A stretch of DNA of 64,000 bases from Hydrogenophaga sp. IBVHS1 (GTDB lineage: Bacteria > Pseudomonadota > Gammaproteobacteria > Burkholderiales > Burkholderiaceae_C), in the NCBI RefSeq assembly GCF_002127265.1, contig NZ_NFUU01000001.1, positions 1,674,001 to 1,738,000 of the forward strand. The letters run 5' to 3'. Each line of letters starts with the position of its first letter. The first letter of the stretch is position 1. Below are positions 38,760-47,632 of the stretch, piece after piece. The notes under the pieces were generated by a model. The model worked only from the letters and a program-made list of their open reading frames with translations, had not been told where the DNA came from and ran no database searches. The translations under genes and the position numbers were made by a program.

Positions 38760-39785
38760 CTACCAGTACCCCGCTCCCGTGCCCTTGGCCATTTTGATCT
38801 GTGCATTGACATACACAACAAGATCGAATCCAAACCCCAGCAAGAGAAAAAGAAGTCGCCGGGGTCGCAATAGATTTCGGCGTCTTCGACTGATGAACAG
38901 ACTACGCTTCGTGACGAAGTGAAAAGGAATCCACCCGAATGGCCATTTTGGCAAGTGGGATCTGATTACATCGGCGAGCCAAGTTTCCTGACGGGCAGCA
39001 TCTTGCAACGCAGATCGTCTTTGGTGGACTGGTAGCGACCGCAGTTCGTCAAATACAGCAGCATTGATGGCTGAGCCAATGACAATGCGGGTCTGATGAC
39101 GTATAAGCGCTCGGATTGATCGCTCCGCTGCAAAAATGTGGAAAACGTCATCCCCATTGATTCGCGAAAGATCCTCCTCCATCGACATCGCGTCCGTAAG
39201 AATCATCGCTCGTAGAAAACCATCTTCGACGGCAAGACCTATTGGCATATGCAGCAGTCTTGCCTTTACCGCAGGCATGGCATACAAAGAGCCGCAAATG
39301 GCTGTTTTCCATTCGTTCAGCGTTTCACTGCCTGAAGCCAGGGCTTTGTCTATCAGACTCAGATTCTTTGGCCGATAAACAATATCTTTGATGGGATGAG
39401 AATTAAAAGCGTGGAGATTAGGATTGGAGGACAACCCGCGGATCATGCGCAACAAACTATCGGGTTCTGGCAATTCAATATCCGCATCCGAGAAAATCAA
39501 GACATCCAGATCGGGACGGCTTAACTCATGTACGTATGTGTTCCAAGTTCTGGATTTTCCAGCTTGGATTAACTCGAACACTTCGATTCGCAGGTTGGGG
39601 TGTTGATTCTCTTCGAGACCAACAAAAGACCGCGCCCGAATGACGGTATCGTCCGTACAGCCATTGGCCAACAGCAATACCCTGACATCCAGACCAGTGG
39701 TGTCCTGTTGCATCAGCCCCCCGAGCATTTTGACGATGCCTCCGGCCTCGTTGTGCGCAAATACCCCAATGTCAACGCGAGTCAC
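38760..39785 (-). CDS. GT2-family glycosyltransferase in low-GC islet
   Basis: 341 aa from GTG 39785, chosen because GAGGAG lies 6 bases upstream; no ATG is as well placed. GT-A signature: VDIGVFAHNEAGGIVKML, LLLANGCTDDTV and FSDADIELPEP (the DxD motif, with metal and nucleotide-sugar contact). Ends with a hydrophobic segment RLLFLLLGFGFDLVVYV that may anchor it to the membrane. Low GC (21 of 60 bases in the stretch from 39361) like the deacetylase gene it converges with. Confidence 0.87.
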   Translation of the reverse strand: MTRVDIGVFAHNEAGGIVKMLGGLMQQDTTGLDVRVLLLANGCTDDTVIRARSFVGLEENQHPNLRIEVFELIQAGKSRTWNTYVHELSRPDLDVLIFSDADIELPEPDSLLRMIRGLSSNPNLHAFNSHPIKDIVYRPKNLSLIDKALASGSETLNEWKTAICGSLYAMPAVKARLLHMPIGLAVEDGFLRAMILTDAMSMEEDLSRINGDDVFHIFAAERSIRALIRHQTRIVIGSAINAAVFDELRSLPVHQRRSALQDAARQETWLADVIRSHLPKWPFGWIPFHFVTKRSLFISRRRRNLLRPRRLLFLLLGFGFDLVVYVNAQIKMAKGTGAGYW

Positions 39786-39820
39786 CGTGTCTCCTCGTCC
39801 GAATATTATTTGCACTTGCC

Positions 39821-39842
39821 TGATGAGAGATGTTTCTCATCA
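39821..39842. promoter_or_regulatory. Inverted repeat upstream of GT2 gene
   Basis: TGATGAGA and TCTCATCA, 8-bp perfect arms with a 6-nt spacer, 36 bp ahead of the GT2 start. Either an operator or a 5' leader hairpin. The spacing and symmetry fit binding of a dimeric regulator; no T run follows on either strand, so a terminator is unlikely. Confidence 0.4.
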
Positions 39843-40054
39843 TACTGGTGAGTTCCTCTACAGGTCGTCAACGTCAGGTTTATCTCAACAGCAAAACGGC
39901 AAGCAACCGCGCAGCTTCCGACGAATGTCACATGAGGCACCAGAGCGCCAACCTCTGCTGGTCGTGATAGCGAACTTGTAGATCGGCCTTGGGAGGCAGT
40001 GCTCACACGGAGTGATCAATCAAGCTGTCGCTACAGATCCTGAAAGGTCCTGAG

Positions 40055-41674
40055 TTACTCCCACTCAATCGTCGCTGGCGGTTTTGAGCTCACGTCGTAA
40101 GTCACCCTGTTGATGCCACGCACCTCGTTGATGATGCGGCTGCTGACCTTCTTGAGCAGCGCGTACGGCAGCTCGGCCCAATCGGCGGTCATGAAATCGC
40201 TGGTCTGCACTGCGCGCAAGGCCACCACGTAGTCGTAGGTTCGGCCGTCGCCCATCACACCCACGCTTTTCACCGGCAGAAACACGGTGAATGCCTGGCT
40301 GGTCAGGTCGTACCAGGATTTGCCACTGCTTGCATCGATGGTGGCGCGCAATTCCTCGATGAAGATGGCGTCGGCCCGGCGCAGCAAATCCGCGTATTCC
40401 TTCTTCACCTCTCCCAGAATGCGCACGCCCAGGCCGGGGCCGGGAAATGGGTGGCGGTAGACCATGTCGTGCGGCAGACCCAGCGCCACGCCGAGTTCCC
40501 GCACCTCGTCCTTGAACAGGTCTCGCAACGGTTCCAGAAGTTTCAGGCCCAACTGCTCGGGCAGGCCACCCACGTTGTGGTGGCTCTTGATGGTGACGGC
40601 CTTCTTGCTCTTGGCGCCCCCAGACTCAATAACGTCTGGATAAATTGTCCCTTGTGCCAACCACTTGGCGCCTTTTGTTGAAGTACCACTTGAAATCAAT
40701 CTGGCGGCTTCGGCCTTGAAAACTTCAACGAATTCGCGGCCAATGATCTTGCGCTTGGCCTCGGGATCGCTCACGCCAGCCAGGTGGCCGAGGAACTGGT
40801 CGGCAGCGTCCACGCGGATCACCTTGGCGTGCAGCTTGCCGACGAACATGTCCATCACCATGTCACCCTCGTTCAGGCGCAAAAGCCCATGGTCGACGAA
40901 GACGCAGGTGAGCTGTTCGCCGATGGCGCGGTGGATGAGCGCCGCAGCCACGGATGAATCGACGCCGCCTGAAAGGCCCAGGATGACTTCCTCGTCGCCC
41001 ACCTGCTGGCGAATTTTTTCCACAGCCTCGGCGATGTGATCCCGCATCACCCAGTCGGGCCGTGTGCCGCAGATACCGAGCACGAAGCGCTCCAGAAGCG
41101 CCCGGCCCTGCAGGGTGTGGGTGACCTCGGGATGAAACTGCACTGCGTAGTAGCCGCGCGCCTCGTCGGCCATGCCGGCAATGGGGCAGCTCGGCGTGCT
41201 GGCCATGAGCTTGAAGCCTGGGGGCAGCTCGGTGACCTTGTCGCCGTGGCTCATCCAGACCTTGAGCATGCCGTGGCCTTCGGGCGTTGTGAAGTCTGCG
41301 ATGTCCTTGAGCAATTCAGTGTGGCCATGGGCCCGCACCTCGGCGTAACCGAACTCGCGGTGCGTGCTGGCCTCGACCTGGCCACCCTGCTGCACCGCCA
41401 TCGTGAACATGCCATAGCAGATGCCAAGCACCGGCACGCCCAGGTCCCATACCGCCTGCGGCGCACGCAGGTCGTGCTCCTCGTAGGTGCTGGCATGGCT
41501 GCCCGAGAGGATCACGCCCTTGAGCTGGCCATCGGCGGCAAATTCGCGCACCCAGTCGTCGCTCACGTCGCAGGGATGGACCTCGCAGTACACATGTGCC
41601 TCGCGCACGCGCCGGGCAATCAGCTGGGTGACCTGTGAACCGAAATCGAGGATAAGGATTTTCTGGTGCTGCAT
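40055..41674 (-). CDS. guaA: GMP synthase (glutamine-hydrolysing)
   Basis: 539 aa. Glutaminase domain: [17 protein letters not shown], catalytic Cys in GICYGMF and His-Glu in FHPEVTH. ATP-pyrophosphatase domain: [10 protein letters not shown]. Dimerisation domain ends with TIEWE, the conserved C-terminus. It aminates XMP to GMP. The ATG at 41674 (MQHQKILIL) is the family start. A short insert ISSGTST between EAARL and KGAKWLAQG (40673-40696) is absent from E. coli GuaA and is only 29 percent GC. Guanine biosynthesis with guaB upstream. Confidence 0.96.
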   Translation of the reverse strand: MQHQKILILDFGSQVTQLIARRVREAHVYCEVHPCDVSDDWVREFAADGQLKGVILSGSHASTYEEHDLRAPQAVWDLGVPVLGICYGMFTMAVQQGGQVEASTHREFGYAEVRAHGHTELLKDIADFTTPEGHGMLKVWMSHGDKVTELPPGFKLMASTPSCPIAGMADEARGYYAVQFHPEVTHTLQGRALLERFVLGICGTRPDWVMRDHIAEAVEKIRQQVGDEEVILGLSGGVDSSVAAALIHRAIGEQLTCVFVDHGLLRLNEGDMVMDMFVGKLHAKVIRVDAADQFLGHLAGVSDPEAKRKIIGREFVEVFKAEAARLISSGTSTKGAKWLAQGTIYPDVIESGGAKSKKAVTIKSHHNVGGLPEQLGLKLLEPLRDLFKDEVRELGVALGLPHDMVYRHPFPGPGLGVRILGEVKKEYADLLRRADAIFIEELRATIDASSGKSWYDLTSQAFTVFLPVKSVGVMGDGRTYDYVVALRAVQTSDFMTADWAELPYALLKKVSSRIINEVRGINRVTYDVSSKPPATIEWE

Positions 41675-41703
41675 GGCGTGTGGTGGTTGCGGCGAGAAAA
41701 ATG

Positions 41704-41729
41704 AAAAAGGCCGTCGCTCAGGACGGCCT
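41704..41729 (-). terminator. Rho-independent terminator between guaB and guaA
   Basis: On the minus strand AGGCCGTC pairs with GACGGCCT across a 6-nt loop, followed by TTTTT then a further T run after two bases. It lies 16 bp after the guaB stop and 30 bp before guaA, so guaA read-through would be partial, or guaA has a separate promoter. Confidence 0.7.
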
Positions 41730-41744
41730 GCTGGGCAGCGGGGA

Positions 41745-43214
41745 TCACTCCGCCCGGTAGTTGGGAGCTTCCTTGGTGATCTGCACATCGTGCACATGGC
41801 TTTCGCGGATGCCGGCCGAGGTGATCTCGACGAACTCCGCCTTGTGGCGCATGTGCTCGATGCTGGGGCAGCCGCAGTAGCCCATGGCCGCGCGCAGGCC
41901 GCCGGCCATCTGGAAAATGATCGAGACCACCGAGCCCTTGTAAGGCACACGCCCTTCGATGCCTTCGGGCACCAGTTTGTCGGCGTTGGGGTTGCCCGTG
42001 CTGCTTTCCTGAAAGTAGCGGTCTGCGCTGCCCTGCTGCATGGCGCCGATGGAGCCCATTCCGCGGTAGCTCTTGTAGCTGCGTCCCTGGTAGAGCACGA
42101 TCTCGCCGGGCGCTTCCTCGGTGCCGGCAAACATGCCGCCCATCATCACGGTGTTGGCGCCGGCCGCGATGGCCTTGGCGATGTCGCCGCTGTAGCGGAT
42201 GCCACCGTCAGCGATCATGGGCACGCCGGTGCCCTGCAGGGCGCTGGCCACGTTGTCGATGGCCATGATCTGCGGCACGCCCACGCCGGCCACGATGCGA
42301 GTGGTGCAGATGGAACCCGGGCCGATGCCGACCTTGACGGCATCGGCGCCGGCTTCCACCAGCGCCATGGCCGCGCCGCCGGTGGCGATGTTGCCGCCAA
42401 TCACGTCGATCTGCGGGTACTGCTGCTTCACCCACCGCACGCGCTCGATCACACCCTTGCTGTGACCATGCGCGGTGTCCACGACGATTGCGTCGACCCC
42501 GGCTTTCACCAGAGCTTCCACGCGTTCCTCGGTGCCCTCGCCCACACCCACCGCCGCGCCCACGCGCAAACGACCCGCGGCGTCGCGGGCCGCATTGGGG
42601 AAGTTGAGCTGCTTGGTGATGTCTTTCACCGTGATCAAGCCCTTCAGTTCAAAGGCATCGTTGACCAGCAACAGCCGTTCCAGCTTGTGCTTGTTCAGCA
42701 AGGTTTTGGCTTCGGCCGGCGTGGTGCCGTCGGGCATGGTGATCAGGCGCTCGCGGGGCGTCATGATCTCGCTCACGGGAAGGTCGTAGCGGGTCTCGAA
42801 GCGCAGATCGCGACCCGTCACGATACCGACCACCTTGCCAGCTTCCACCACCGGAAAGCCTGAGATGCCAAGCTCGTCGGACAGCTTCATCACCTGCCGG
42901 ATTGTGGTCTGGGGGGTGATGACCACCGGGTCGCGCAGAACGCCGGATTCGTAACGCTTGACCTTGGCAACCTGAGCGGCCTGCTCTTGCGGTGTGAGGT
43001 TCTTGTGGATGATGCCGATGCCGCCTTCCTGGGCAATGGCGATTGCCAGGCGGGCCTCGGTTACTGTGTCCATGGCAGCAGAGACCAGGGGCAGATTGAG
43101 CTTGATGTTGCGGGAGAACTGGGTGGCAAGCGAAGTGTCCTTGGGCAGGACCTGGGAGTACGCTGGCACCAGCAACACATCGTCGAAGGTGAGCGCTTTG
43201 CCGAGGAGGCGCAT
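41745..43214 (-). CDS. guaB: IMP dehydrogenase
   Basis: 489 aa. [15 protein letters not shown] at the start, two CBS domains (residues about 95-210), and the catalytic loop [11 protein letters not shown] with the nucleophilic Cys; [15 protein letters not shown] and [10 protein letters not shown] follow. It converts IMP to XMP, the committed step to GMP. The ATG at 43214 is preceded by the GGAGG-like site read on the minus strand; the upstream in-frame Met (43262) is not conserved. Confidence 0.96.
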   Translation of the reverse strand: MRLLGKALTFDDVLLVPAYSQVLPKDTSLATQFSRNIKLNLPLVSAAMDTVTEARLAIAIAQEGGIGIIHKNLTPQEQAAQVAKVKRYESGVLRDPVVITPQTTIRQVMKLSDELGISGFPVVEAGKVVGIVTGRDLRFETRYDLPVSEIMTPRERLITMPDGTTPAEAKTLLNKHKLERLLLVNDAFELKGLITVKDITKQLNFPNAARDAAGRLRVGAAVGVGEGTEERVEALVKAGVDAIVVDTAHGHSKGVIERVRWVKQQYPQIDVIGGNIATGGAAMALVEAGADAVKVGIGPGSICTTRIVAGVGVPQIMAIDNVASALQGTGVPMIADGGIRYSGDIAKAIAAGANTVMMGGMFAGTEEAPGEIVLYQGRSYKSYRGMGSIGAMQQGSADRYFQESSTGNPNADKLVPEGIEGRVPYKGSVVSIIFQMAGGLRAAMGYCGCPSIEHMRHKAEFVEITSAGIRESHVHDVQITKEAPNYRAE

Positions 43215-43386
43215 GGGTAAAGCTCCAAAAGCGTCGATTGTAGCCGCCCCTCCTCCGTGCAAACCCGCACACCGGGTTGCGCGCGGTCTACCGCTCAGGT
43301 GCGAAAACCGACCGCTCCTACGGCTCGTCGCGCGCTTGCCCGTTCACGCTCAGCGCATGCACACGGGCCAAGGCTAAACTTGCGCC

Positions 43387-43950
43387 ATGCCTCACTACTC
43401 ACCCCTCGTTCGGCGCTGGCGCGCCGCCTGCCTGACAGCCGTTCTGCTCGCTTCCGGCCCATGGGCGATGGCCCAATGGCAGTGGATTGACGGCACGGGG
43501 CGCAAGGTGTTCAGCGATACCGCCCCACCTTCCGGAATCCCGGAAAAGAACATCGTCAAGAGCCCCGCCAGCACGCGCGCTCCCCTTCCCGCCGCAGTGG
43601 CCGCGGCGGCCGCATCCGCACCCGCCGCCACCGCGTCGCAGCCGGGCGCAACGCCGCAGTTGCCCGCGCGAGATGAGGAACTTGAAGCCCGGAAGAAGCA
43701 AGCCGACGAAGCTGAACAGGCGCGCCGCAAAGCAGATGAGCAACGCGTGGCCAAGGGCCGCGCCGAAAGCTGCGAGCGCGCGCGCAAGGCCAAAGGTGTC
43801 ATGGAGTCGGGCACTCGCCTTGCCACCACCAATGCCAAGGGCGAACGCGAGATCATGGATGACAAGGCGCGCGCAGCAGAGACCCGCCGCATGGACGACA
43901 TCATCCGGTCCGACTGCGGCCCCATGCCCAAGACCGCTGCCGCTCAATAA
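43387..43950 (+). CDS. DUF4124 domain secreted protein
   Basis: 187 aa. Signal peptide MPHYSPLVRRWRAACLTAVLLASG then PWAMAQ. QWQWIDGTGRKVFSDTAPP is the short DUF4124 motif, a WW-like domain of unknown role. An Ala/Pro-rich linker and a charged coiled-coil stretch (EELEARKKQADEAEQARRKADEQR) follow, and the C-terminal part carries two Cys (ESCERARK, SDCGPM) that could form a disulfide. Its stop overlaps the convergent rnfH gene by 7 bp. Confidence 0.88.
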   Translation: MPHYSPLVRRWRAACLTAVLLASGPWAMAQWQWIDGTGRKVFSDTAPPSGIPEKNIVKSPASTRAPLPAAVAAAAASAPAATASQPGATPQLPARDEELEARKKQADEAEQARRKADEQRVAKGRAESCERARKAKGVMESGTRLATTNAKGEREIMDDKARAAETRRMDDIIRSDCGPMPKTAAAQ

Positions 43951-44288
43951 CCCGCTTTGGAGCCAGGCCTGCGCCTGGCAAACAGTCCAGTAGCGCGGGC
44001 GCCCTGCCCCACAAAACGCTCGCGCCGTGCCACCTTCGGGTCTACCCGCAAGGACCTCACCACCTCCACCCGGTCGCCTTCGCGCAAAGTGTGGTCGCGC
44101 GCAGCCTTCCTTCCCCATACGCTGGTGGTGAGCGGTTCCGCATCAATCTCCGGGAACTGGACCAGCCAGCCAGCCTGAGCCAGCGCCGTTCCGAGCGTGC
44201 AGTCAACTCCCACGTCAACCTCCACCTCGTGCACCTTATGGGGCGCGCTGGCGTACATCAGGGTGATCTGCATCTCAATCGGCGCCAT
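43944..44288 (-). CDS. rnfH: RnfH family ubiquitin-like protein
   Basis: 114 aa from the ATG at 44288 (MAPIEMQITLMYA), which aligns with the E. coli RnfH N-terminus; 44273 is the alternative. LMYASAPHKVHEVEV, TSVWGRKAARDHTLREGDRVEVVRSL and DPKVARRERF are family blocks with the beta-grasp fold. Function in the cell is unclear; the gene is nearly always beside ratA and smpB. Start overlaps the ratA end by 14 bp. Confidence 0.9.
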   Translation of the reverse strand: MAPIEMQITLMYASAPHKVHEVEVDVGVDCTLGTALAQAGWLVQFPEIDAEPLTTSVWGRKAARDHTLREGDRVEVVRSLRVDPKVARRERFVGQGARATGLFARRRPGSKAGY

Positions 44289-44721
44289 AGACCTGGTCGG
44301 CGCGCTTGACGAAGGCATCCACCAGGTTACCGGCGATCTTGTCGAACACCGGTCCCACCAGCGCAGCCAGGGTGTTGCTGGCAAAGCCGTAGCTCAACTG
44401 AAACTCCACCTTGCAAGCGCGTTGGCCTGCGTCACCGAGTGGCGTGAATTCCCAGATGCCATCGAGCCTGGAAAATGGACCATCGACCAGTTCCATCAGA
44501 ACCTTGCGGTCGGTCTCGTGGGTGTTTCGGGTGGTGAAACTCTGGCGCAGGCCACTGATGGCCATGCCCACGCGGGCCACCATGCCGTCTTCGGTCTGCT
44601 CGATCACTTCCCCGTGATCGCACCAGGGAAGGAACTGTGGGTAGTGCTCGATGTCGGTCACCAGCGCAAACATTTCTTCGGCGCTGTGCCACAGCAGGAC
44701 GGACTTGTTAATCGTTTTCAT
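44275..44721 (-). CDS. ratA: RatA/PasT family START-domain protein
   Basis: 148 aa. SVLLWHSAEEMFALVTDIEHYPQFLPWCDHGEV is the family N-terminus and FEFTPL-like and FQLSYGFAS strands complete a START/coenzyme-Q-binding Coq10-like fold. E. coli RatA blocks 70S assembly when overproduced, while Coq10-like members bind quinones; both remain open here. It diverges from smpB over a 48-bp gap with an inverted repeat. Confidence 0.93.
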   Translation of the reverse strand: MKTINKSVLLWHSAEEMFALVTDIEHYPQFLPWCDHGEVIEQTEDGMVARVGMAISGLRQSFTTRNTHETDRKVLMELVDGPFSRLDGIWEFTPLGDAGQRACKVEFQLSYGFASNTLAALVGPVFDKIAGNLVDAFVKRADQVYGAD

Positions 44722-44740
44722 ACAATCGGGCTCATTGTAT
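44720..44740. promoter_or_regulatory. Inverted repeat between ratA and smpB
   Basis: ATACAAT, 7 bases, ATTGTAT: a 7-bp perfect inverted repeat that begins at the ratA start codon. The arms look like -10 boxes facing apart, but no -35 sits at the right distance, so a regulator site is equally possible. Confidence 0.35.
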
Positions 44741-44769
44741 TGGCCTGAAACGGCCGCACCTCGCGCTTC

Positions 44770-45267
44770 ATGGCCACCAAAAACAGCAACGACTCCTCCG
44801 CCGCCAAGAGCACCGAAAGCCGCATCGCCGAAAACCGAAAAGCGTTCTACAACTACGCGATCGAAGAACGCTTCGAGGCGGGTGTGGTGCTTGAAGGTTG
44901 GGAGGTGAAAGCATTGCGCGAAGGGAAAGTGCAGCTCACCGACGGCTATGTGGTCATCCGTGAGGGCGAGATGTTCCTCATCGGTTGCCAGGTCAATCCC
45001 TTGCACACCGCATCGAGCCACGTGAGCCCTGACTCGGTGCGAACCAAGAAGCTCCTGCTGCACAAGGAACAGATCCGCCGTCTGATTGGCAAGATCGAGC
45101 AGAAGGGCTACACCCTCGTGCCGCTGAACCTGCACTGGAAGAGCGGCAAGATCAAATGCGAGCTCGCCCTGGCCAAAGGCAAGGCGGAGCACGACAAGCG
45201 AGACACCATCAAGGACCGCGAAGGCCGGCGTGAGGTGGAGCGGGCGATGAAGTCACGCAACCGCTGA
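44770..45267 (+). CDS. smpB: SsrA-binding protein SmpB
   Basis: 165 aa. [35 protein letters not shown], the OB-fold that binds tmRNA, and the basic C-terminal tail [22 protein letters not shown] that inserts into the mRNA channel are both present. With tmRNA it rescues stalled ribosomes. A slightly long N-terminal leader ([18 protein letters not shown]) precedes the domain. Confidence 0.97.
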   Translation: MATKNSNDSSAAKSTESRIAENRKAFYNYAIEERFEAGVVLEGWEVKALREGKVQLTDGYVVIREGEMFLIGCQVNPLHTASSHVSPDSVRTKKLLLHKEQIRRLIGKIEQKGYTLVPLNLHWKSGKIKCELALAKGKAEHDKRDTIKDREGRREVERAMKSRNR

Positions 45268-45312
45268 CCGCTGGCGCTCGACTGCACCGAGCGTAGGCTT
45301 GCGTCGGGGCGT

Positions 45313-46305
45313 CTACCTCGCCGCCGCATCGATCAGCACGCCGTCCGCCCGACCCTCGCCGCGCCATTCCAGCCCGGTGACAAAGCGCTGCAACGCACTT
45401 TCCGCCTCTACCCCGACCCCATGCTGGTCACTGATGAGCGTGTCGATCAAGTCGCTGCCGTCCTCGCGGTCGATCAGCAATGAAAGCAGCTCGGGTGAAG
45501 CCTGGCACATCAACGGCAACCGGGGGTCGAAAAGCATGGCGGCATGCAGCGTCATGTCGTGCAAGGCCAAGGCTGTTTTGAGTGTGGGTGGATGAATGCC
45601 GATGTCGATGGCGTGCTCGGCGCCCTGAATGGCGGTAGCGGAAGTCCTGAGCGGGGCGTAGACCTCGCCTCTCAAGTGCCAGTGCGTCACACGCAATTGT
45701 TCACGCTGGGCCAGTACCTCCTTTGGGTGCCGGATGAAGCTTTGCAACGCCTTCACCGCGCCGTCTGCGCCGCCCAGCAACGCTTCAATGGTGTACAGGG
45801 CTCGGGCGAAGTCTCCCGGCGTGAGCACCACTGCGCGAAGTGGCGCCTGGGCAAAGACGGTGCAAGGCTGATCGAACCACACCGCCATGACCGACGCGAT
45901 GCCTCCACCAACGCCGTGACCGGTAAAAGCAATTCGGCCCGGATCGAGGCCTTTTTGAGCAGCGCGCTGGCGGAGCAGTCCGTAGGCGTGCGTGGCTCTC
46001 TGCAGCGCACCGGTGTAGCAGGCCAGGCCCATGTCGAGGGCCACGTTGATCATGAATTCGTCGGCTTCGTTCGAAGCGGCGAGCGCTTCTTCGATGAAAT
46101 CGGGGCCGTCAAAGGCAAGCACCGCGTCGTCATGGGCGTTGACGTAGGCCCGTACCCGAAAGCCCTCTTGGTCGGTGCGCGATTCGACATCCGTCAGCGC
46201 AGACCAGCCTGCTGGAGGCGGTAGTTTTCGAGGGCCTGCGCCCTCGCCCTTTTTTGGGTTGCAAACAATCGCCGACATTGCGGCGCATTCCTTCTCCGTG
46301 GCCAT
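45313..46305 (-). CDS. Lipase-fold protein lacking the catalytic serine
   Basis: 330 aa. The central part resembles lipase class 3/DUF2974: AYVNAHDDAVLAFDGPDFIEEA and IAFTGHGVGGGIASVMAVWF. The elbow GHSLGG of active enzymes reads GHGVGG, with Gly131 where the nucleophilic Ser should be, so hydrolysis by the usual mechanism is not possible. No signal peptide. It could be a dead homologue, a binding protein or an enzyme using a different residue. The region upstream has a 12-bp palindrome (46385-46396) and AT-rich sequence, likely its promoter. Confidence 0.72.
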   Translation of the reverse strand: MATEKECAAMSAIVCNPKKGEGAGPRKLPPPAGWSALTDVESRTDQEGFRVRAYVNAHDDAVLAFDGPDFIEEALAASNEADEFMINVALDMGLACYTGALQRATHAYGLLRQRAAQKGLDPGRIAFTGHGVGGGIASVMAVWFDQPCTVFAQAPLRAVVLTPGDFARALYTIEALLGGADGAVKALQSFIRHPKEVLAQREQLRVTHWHLRGEVYAPLRTSATAIQGAEHAIDIGIHPPTLKTALALHDMTLHAAMLFDPRLPLMCQASPELLSLLIDREDGSDLIDTLISDQHGVGVEAESALQRFVTGLEWRGEGRADGVLIDAAAR

Positions 46306-46384
46306 GTTTTTCCTCCTGATCCAGGTCGCCTAGATGGCGGTCTTTTGGGATCGGAGTTTTAGTACAAAAGTTAAATCATGTCCA

Positions 46385-46396
46385 TGCAAATTTGCA
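46385..46396. promoter_or_regulatory. 12-bp perfect palindrome in promoter region
   Basis: TGCAAATTTGCA, about 80 bp upstream of the lipase-fold gene in an AT-rich stretch (46345-46415). It may be an operator. On the minus strand TTGCAT and TGTACT are 17 bp apart, a weak promoter match. Downstream, a 7-bp arm repeat GATGCCA/TGGCATC (46462-46481) lies behind the enoyl-CoA gene without a T run. Confidence 0.35.
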
Positions 46397-46501
46397 GAAG
46401 ACCGAACTCTTTTGAACTCACTTTTCAACCGGCGCGATCCAGGTGCGGATATGGGGATCGAGATGCCATCTGAGTGGCATCAACTGCAGGCCAGGTGGGC
46501 A

Positions 46502-47602
46502 TCAGCCCAGCTTATGCAGCGGATGATTTTCAGCTGGCCAGGGGCTTTCGAAGAACGCGGCGACTTGCGCGGGCGTCACATCCTCGATGCGCGCTGGGTT
46601 CCAGCGGGGCGCGTGGTCCTTGTCCACTGCCAGAGCGCGGATGCCCTCCACCGTTTCGCTGTCAGCGCCAGGACGCAAATGAAAGCAGTGATGCACCATG
46701 TCGCGCTCCATGCGCAGGTCGTCGGCCAGGCCCATGCCTCGCGCGCGGCGAATCTGTTCCAGCACCACATGCAGCATCAGTGGCGAGCGCTGTCGCAAGG
46801 TGGCCGCCGTGGTTCGTGCCCAATCGGTATCGGTCGCTTCGAGCGACTGAATGATCTGCACCATATCGGGCAGCCCGAAAACGCGGTCAACCTCTTTCAC
46901 CGGCCAAGTCGCTGGCAGCACCGTGGTGCTGAGGTGGCTGGCGCACCAGCGCTCCACCGAGGCACCATTTTCAAACGGGGTTTGCGCAAAAGATGCCCAC
47001 AGGCCTGGCAGGCGACCGGAGTCGATGTAACCATCGGCCCATCCTGCGGTGATGGATTCTTTCCCGTTCAGCACCAACCCGGTCAGCGCCAGGTACTCGC
47101 CCAGCCGACCGGCACACCGGCTAAGAAAATACCCACCGCCCACGTCAGGAAACAAACCAATGTGGGTCTCGGGCATGGCCAGCTTGCTGCGCTCGGTGAC
47201 GATGCGCAGGCTCGCTCCCTGGCTGATGCCCATGCCGCCACCCATGACGACGCCATCCATGAACGCGATGTAGGGCTTGGGGTAGGTGTGGACGAGGTGG
47301 TTGAGCGCGTACTCTTCGGTGAAAAAATCTTCGAGCGCACTGTCGCCACTGAGTGCGGCCTGGTGGAAGAAGCGGATGTCGCCACCGGCGCAGAAGGCGC
47401 CGAAAGGGCCCTCCTTGCTGACGCCACGGACAGCGATGGCCAGCACCACCGGGTCGTCTCGCCAAGCCTTGAGGGTCTGCGTGAAGCTGCGGATCATCTC
47501 CAGCGACAAGGCGTTGAGGGCCCGGGGTCGGTTGAGCGTGATGCAACCGACGCGGCCCCTGATTTCTGCGACGACATAGTTTTCAGTGGCAGGGGAAGTC
47601 AT
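46502..47602 (-). CDS. 3-hydroxyisobutyryl-CoA hydrolase / enoyl-CoA hydratase family
   Basis: 366 aa, longer than a plain enoyl-CoA hydratase and fitting HIBCH. The signature PETHIGLFPDVGGGYFLSR holds the HIBCH Glu and Asp. FGAFCAGGDIRFF forms the oxyanion hole and FMDGVVMGGGMG the second glycine-rich turn. It would act in valine breakdown or as a beta-hydroxyacyl-CoA hydrolase. Cotranscribed with the EamA transporter (30-bp gap). Confidence 0.9.
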   Translation of the reverse strand: MTSPATENYVVAEIRGRVGCITLNRPRALNALSLEMIRSFTQTLKAWRDDPVVLAIAVRGVSKEGPFGAFCAGGDIRFFHQAALSGDSALEDFFTEEYALNHLVHTYPKPYIAFMDGVVMGGGMGISQGASLRIVTERSKLAMPETHIGLFPDVGGGYFLSRCAGRLGEYLALTGLVLNGKESITAGWADGYIDSGRLPGLWASFAQTPFENGASVERWCASHLSTTVLPATWPVKEVDRVFGLPDMVQIIQSLEATDTDWARTTAATLRQRSPLMLHVVLEQIRRARGMGLADDLRMERDMVHHCFHLRPGADSETVEGIRALAVDKDHAPRWNPARIEDVTPAQVAAFFESPWPAENHPLHKLG

Positions 47603-47632
47603 CTGGTGGTTCCGGTTCGATCGTCGATCAGG

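Noticed and set aside
41487..42863. A 458-residue plus-strand frame over guaA and guaB.
   Set aside because: Antisense to two housekeeping genes; no homology recognisable.
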